This document shows, piece by piece, positions 62,109 to 64,000 of a stretch of DNA of 64,000 nt. Numbering within the stretch: position 1 is the first letter of the stretch; each line of letters opens with the position of its first letter. The notes below the pieces were generated by a model. The model did no database searches. It saw only the letters and a program-made list of their open reading frames with translations, and was not told the DNA's origin. Both the position numbers and the translations under genes were made by a program. The DNA comes from Phragmites australis (Eukaryota; Streptophyta; Magnoliopsida; Poales; Poaceae). The stretch lies in the NCBI RefSeq assembly GCF_958298935.1, contig NC_084942.1, positions 1,991,501 to 2,055,500 of the forward strand, read 5' to 3'.

Positions 62109-62327
62109 GTTAGTTAATCCTTGTGTGTCGGTTTGTGTTAGTTTAATTTTTTTGCTAGGTCAGTTTTATGCATATATATATTGGGCTGACCCCCTCCTGG
62201 TTGTAATAAGAAATGCCTGGAGGTTCTAAATCCATGAAAAGTTGTTAGCAGCAAGAAAACTCCTGTACCCAGTGTGTACTCGCATGTGTGTTCTTCCAAC
62301 CCATTTCTCGTAGGATCAAATCCAACA
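62109..62327 (+). repeat. 3' LTR of the old Copia element (219 bp)
   Basis: TGTTAGTTAATCCTTGTGTG ... GGATCAAATCCAACA, followed by AGACA. Confidence 0.92.
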
Positions 62328-62365
62328 AGACATCGAAGAACAACCAGAGAATAGTTTCTTCTACC

Positions 62366-62835
62366 TTCGCCACTCTCTCCCTCTTGGGCACCGATTCTTC
62401 CAGTGCTCCCTTACACATTCCAGTTCCCTTCATTCTACTAAGACCATCCTCAAGGGGTTTCCTTCGCGGTTCCCATTCTCCTCACAATGGAAAAGAGACC
62501 CTGAAGGGAACGACAGTAGGCCTCCAACATCTTCCCGTCGGGTGGTGGCGCGGGATGGGATAGGAGAGAGGTTCCCAGGGTCGCGGGACTCTCTCTCCTA
62601 TCCCTTCGTGGATACGCCGAGCAAGGCAGGGCCTGGAGGTTATGATCGTGCGCTCGAGCGAAAGAGGCGGAAGCGAGGGGCGACGCATGGAGGAGGGCGA
62701 AAGGTTGGCGGCAACGACGACAGGGTCCCGGAGGATAGATCCACGTGTTTGTGTGAGGGAAGCGATGACGACCGGAGGCGACGCGGCGGCCACGACAAGA
62801 GGGGTGGCAGCTTGTCGTGTAGAGTAGGGGGGCTT
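62366..62835. other. GC-rich stretch before the HMGCL copy
   Basis: No gene is supported. The text 62450-62640 ('ccatcctcaaggggtttcct...aggcctccaacat') resembles a small DNA transposon without clear ends. The frames open here are low-complexity. Confidence 0.35.
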
Positions 62836-63199
62836 GTCGTGTACATGCCCCATGGCCTAGGGATAGAGACCAACGTCGACCTCAACAAGCTCATGGAGGG
62901 TGGCCATTACATCTCCAAGCATCTGGGAAGGCCATTGGGCTCCAAGACTGCTGCTACAGCCTTCTGCGAAAGCTAACCGAGTCCATGAAGATCATTTTCA
63001 GGACCCCCCAAAAGAAGATGCATCAGCTGGTGCCATCACACGTATTTACGTAGGCAGGTCATATAAATGTCTACGGTCTCAATTTAGTTTTCATTCGTGA
63101 AAGTACACAGAACAAACTGATGTACACAAATTTGTATTCTGAATAATCAGCATCTTTCATGGAAGATATCGTGTCTGCAGAAGAGGGGCAGAAGCATGT
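62836..63199 (+). pseudogene. duplicate of HMG-CoA lyase last-exon end and 3' UTR
   Basis: It encodes [20 protein letters not shown] and [16 protein letters not shown], then shifts frame and stops. The parent has [20 protein letters not shown]. The 3' UTR copy matches for over 200 bases, with few differences (for example ACAGAACAAAC against ACAGAGCAAAC). The left break is inside the last exon and the right break is after AGAAGCATG. No intron is crossed, so the copy could be DNA- or RNA-derived; absence of a poly-A tail favours DNA. Confidence 0.9.
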
Positions 63200-63359
63200 G
63201 GCTTTTCTAGTCCTGCCCCGTGACAAAAGGGAGCGAGAACTTGCCGAATTTCGTACTACATTGCATATCAGAGTGAATGTACAATCATCACAAATTTCAG
63301 GAGGGTCATTTTGTTGGTAGCATTTCACGTATAGATTTACAGTTTCCAAGAGAGCTTCT

Positions 63360-64000
63360 TTAATCCATCGTCATGGTTACTCCAGGGAGATTTTTGAGAA
63401 TGGTCAGGCATTGCTTCAAAAGTTCCTTGGCTTGTTCACTTTTTTCAGTCGCGCAGAGTTCAGCAAGTTCATCCTCGAACTTGGCCTCTGTTCTGTCTGT
63501 CAATGGAAAGTCTCTATACAATTTGCTCAACTCAAGAAGGCACTCCGAAGCAGCAGTATGAACCTGAGAAGAGACAACTCGTGAGAAGGCAGTAAGGTTT
63601 GCTCAACGCGAAAACCAGAAACCATTGGTTTATGAAATGACATCACACCTATTTTAATGTTTACATGGATGTAACCTGAGTTATGGACTATTCATCATTC
63701 TTGTATGTGAACACATGGTGTATTTGTGAAACAAAGACACTGGGAACGGGAGCCAGCTCATTGCTGGTCTTTCAAAACTACACTACCTTAGCCACCATGT
63801 TGATTTGCTACATACCAGGTGTATGTAATAACGTACCATGGAGATTAAAAAAAAGGGTGGAAAAGTCGCAATGTCAAGAAGCAATGCTGCTAGACCGTGC
63901 ATTAAACACAGTCAAATGCAATGTCACAATGTTTGCATGCTTTCATTCTATTAAAACATACTGTTATGGGCCTTCTGCCCAGGAGCAGCTGCTGCAAGGC
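63360..64000 (-). CDS. 3' end of an unrecognised gene, truncated by the window
   Basis: The terminal exon on the minus strand is 63563-63360, ending in TAA at 63362-63360, with a CTCAG acceptor before it. It encodes VHTAASECLLELSKLYRDFP, then LTDRTEAKFEDELAELCATE, EKSEQAKELLKQCLTILKNL and a short tail PGVTMTMD. A preceding exon, 64000-63962, encodes ALQQLLLGRRPIT and ends at a GTATGT donor. The two join in phase 0 across a 398-bp intron. The text is helical, with heptad-like leucines, and looks like the end of an armadillo/HEAT or TPR-type protein, but I cannot name the family. It is convergent with HMGCL: the two 3' ends face each other across the 52605-63200 repeat block. Confidence 0.65.

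Larger units (their letters stand above)
55041..62327 (+). mobile_element. old, decayed Ty1/Copia retrotransposon with nested insertion
   Basis: LTRs at 55041-55341 and 62109-62327 both run TGTTAGTTAATCC...CAAAT(G/C)CAACA. The target duplication is AGACA (55036-55040 and 62328-62332). A primer-binding site TTGGTACCAGAGCC follows the 5' LTR, and a purine tract (GGCTTAGGGAGAGTAA) precedes the 3' LTR. The two LTRs have diverged clearly, and the 5' copy carries about 82 extra bases. The internal region is interrupted at 56130-58530 by a later insertion. Without it the element is about 4.9 kb. Confidence 0.95.

Noticed and set aside
1..64000. Searched by eye for tRNA, rRNA and snoRNA genes
   Set aside because: No cloverleaf with A/B boxes and no rRNA text was seen; a covariance-model scan would be needed to exclude small RNAs.

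Overview
This is plant nuclear DNA, almost certainly from a grass (Poaceae). The evidence is split genes with GT-AG introns, very GC-rich first exons beside AT-rich introns, Stowaway-type MITEs that begin CTCCCTCC and sit at TA, Copia and long-LTR retrotransposons, and proteins whose residues match plant families. The species cannot be fixed from sequence alone. From memory, rice has a CDPK (CPK25/26) close to a PIN1-type auxin carrier near the ends of the short arms of chromosomes 11 and 12; the same pairing here suggests that syntenic block, but this is untested.

Layout. 1-7036 is repeat-rich: the 3' part of a long LTR-like sequence (to 3953) lies against exons of a broken alpha-L-arabinofuranosidase gene, followed by rearranged LINE pieces. 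7037-11821 is a complete, very young Hopscotch-like Copia element (LTRs differ at one base, TSD CAGTG) whose single gag-pol frame carries three stop codons. 12338-14865 (+) is an intact calcium-dependent protein kinase gene of 7 exons. 16348-21253 (-) is an intact 13-coding-exon gene for a Tat-SF1/ELF9-type RNA-binding protein. 21254-27672 holds MITEs, a frameshifted dual-specificity phosphatase fragment and a TIR element. 27673-30256 (-) is an intact 6-exon PIN auxin efflux carrier. 30257-36717 is repeats. 36718-41557 (-) is an intact 12-exon MPP10 gene (U3 snoRNP, ribosome biogenesis). 41558-49700 is repeats, degraded coding fragments and a pectinesterase/invertase-inhibitor pseudogene. 50265-52604 (+) is an intact HMG-CoA lyase gene with a 5'-UTR intron. 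52605-63200 is a nested repeat block: LTR-like direct repeats around a kelch/acyl-CoA-binding-protein fragment, an old Copia element (55041-62327) in one of those repeats, and a 2.4-kb probable solo LTR inside that Copia. The block ends in a second partial copy of the HMG-CoA lyase 3' end. 63360-64000 (-) is the 3' end of an unrecognised gene running off the window.

The five intact genes are unrelated single-copy housekeeping or signalling genes (calcium signalling, splicing/flowering-time RNA binding, auxin transport, rRNA processing, leucine catabolism). I see no operon-like or cluster logic linking them. Exon models were joined by hand; in each intact gene every junction obeys GT-AG and the summed coding length is a multiple of three. 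I do not see a new biological system. The most informative structures are evolutionary: the nested insertions between HMG-CoA lyase and its neighbour, and the young Copia element with transition-type stops.
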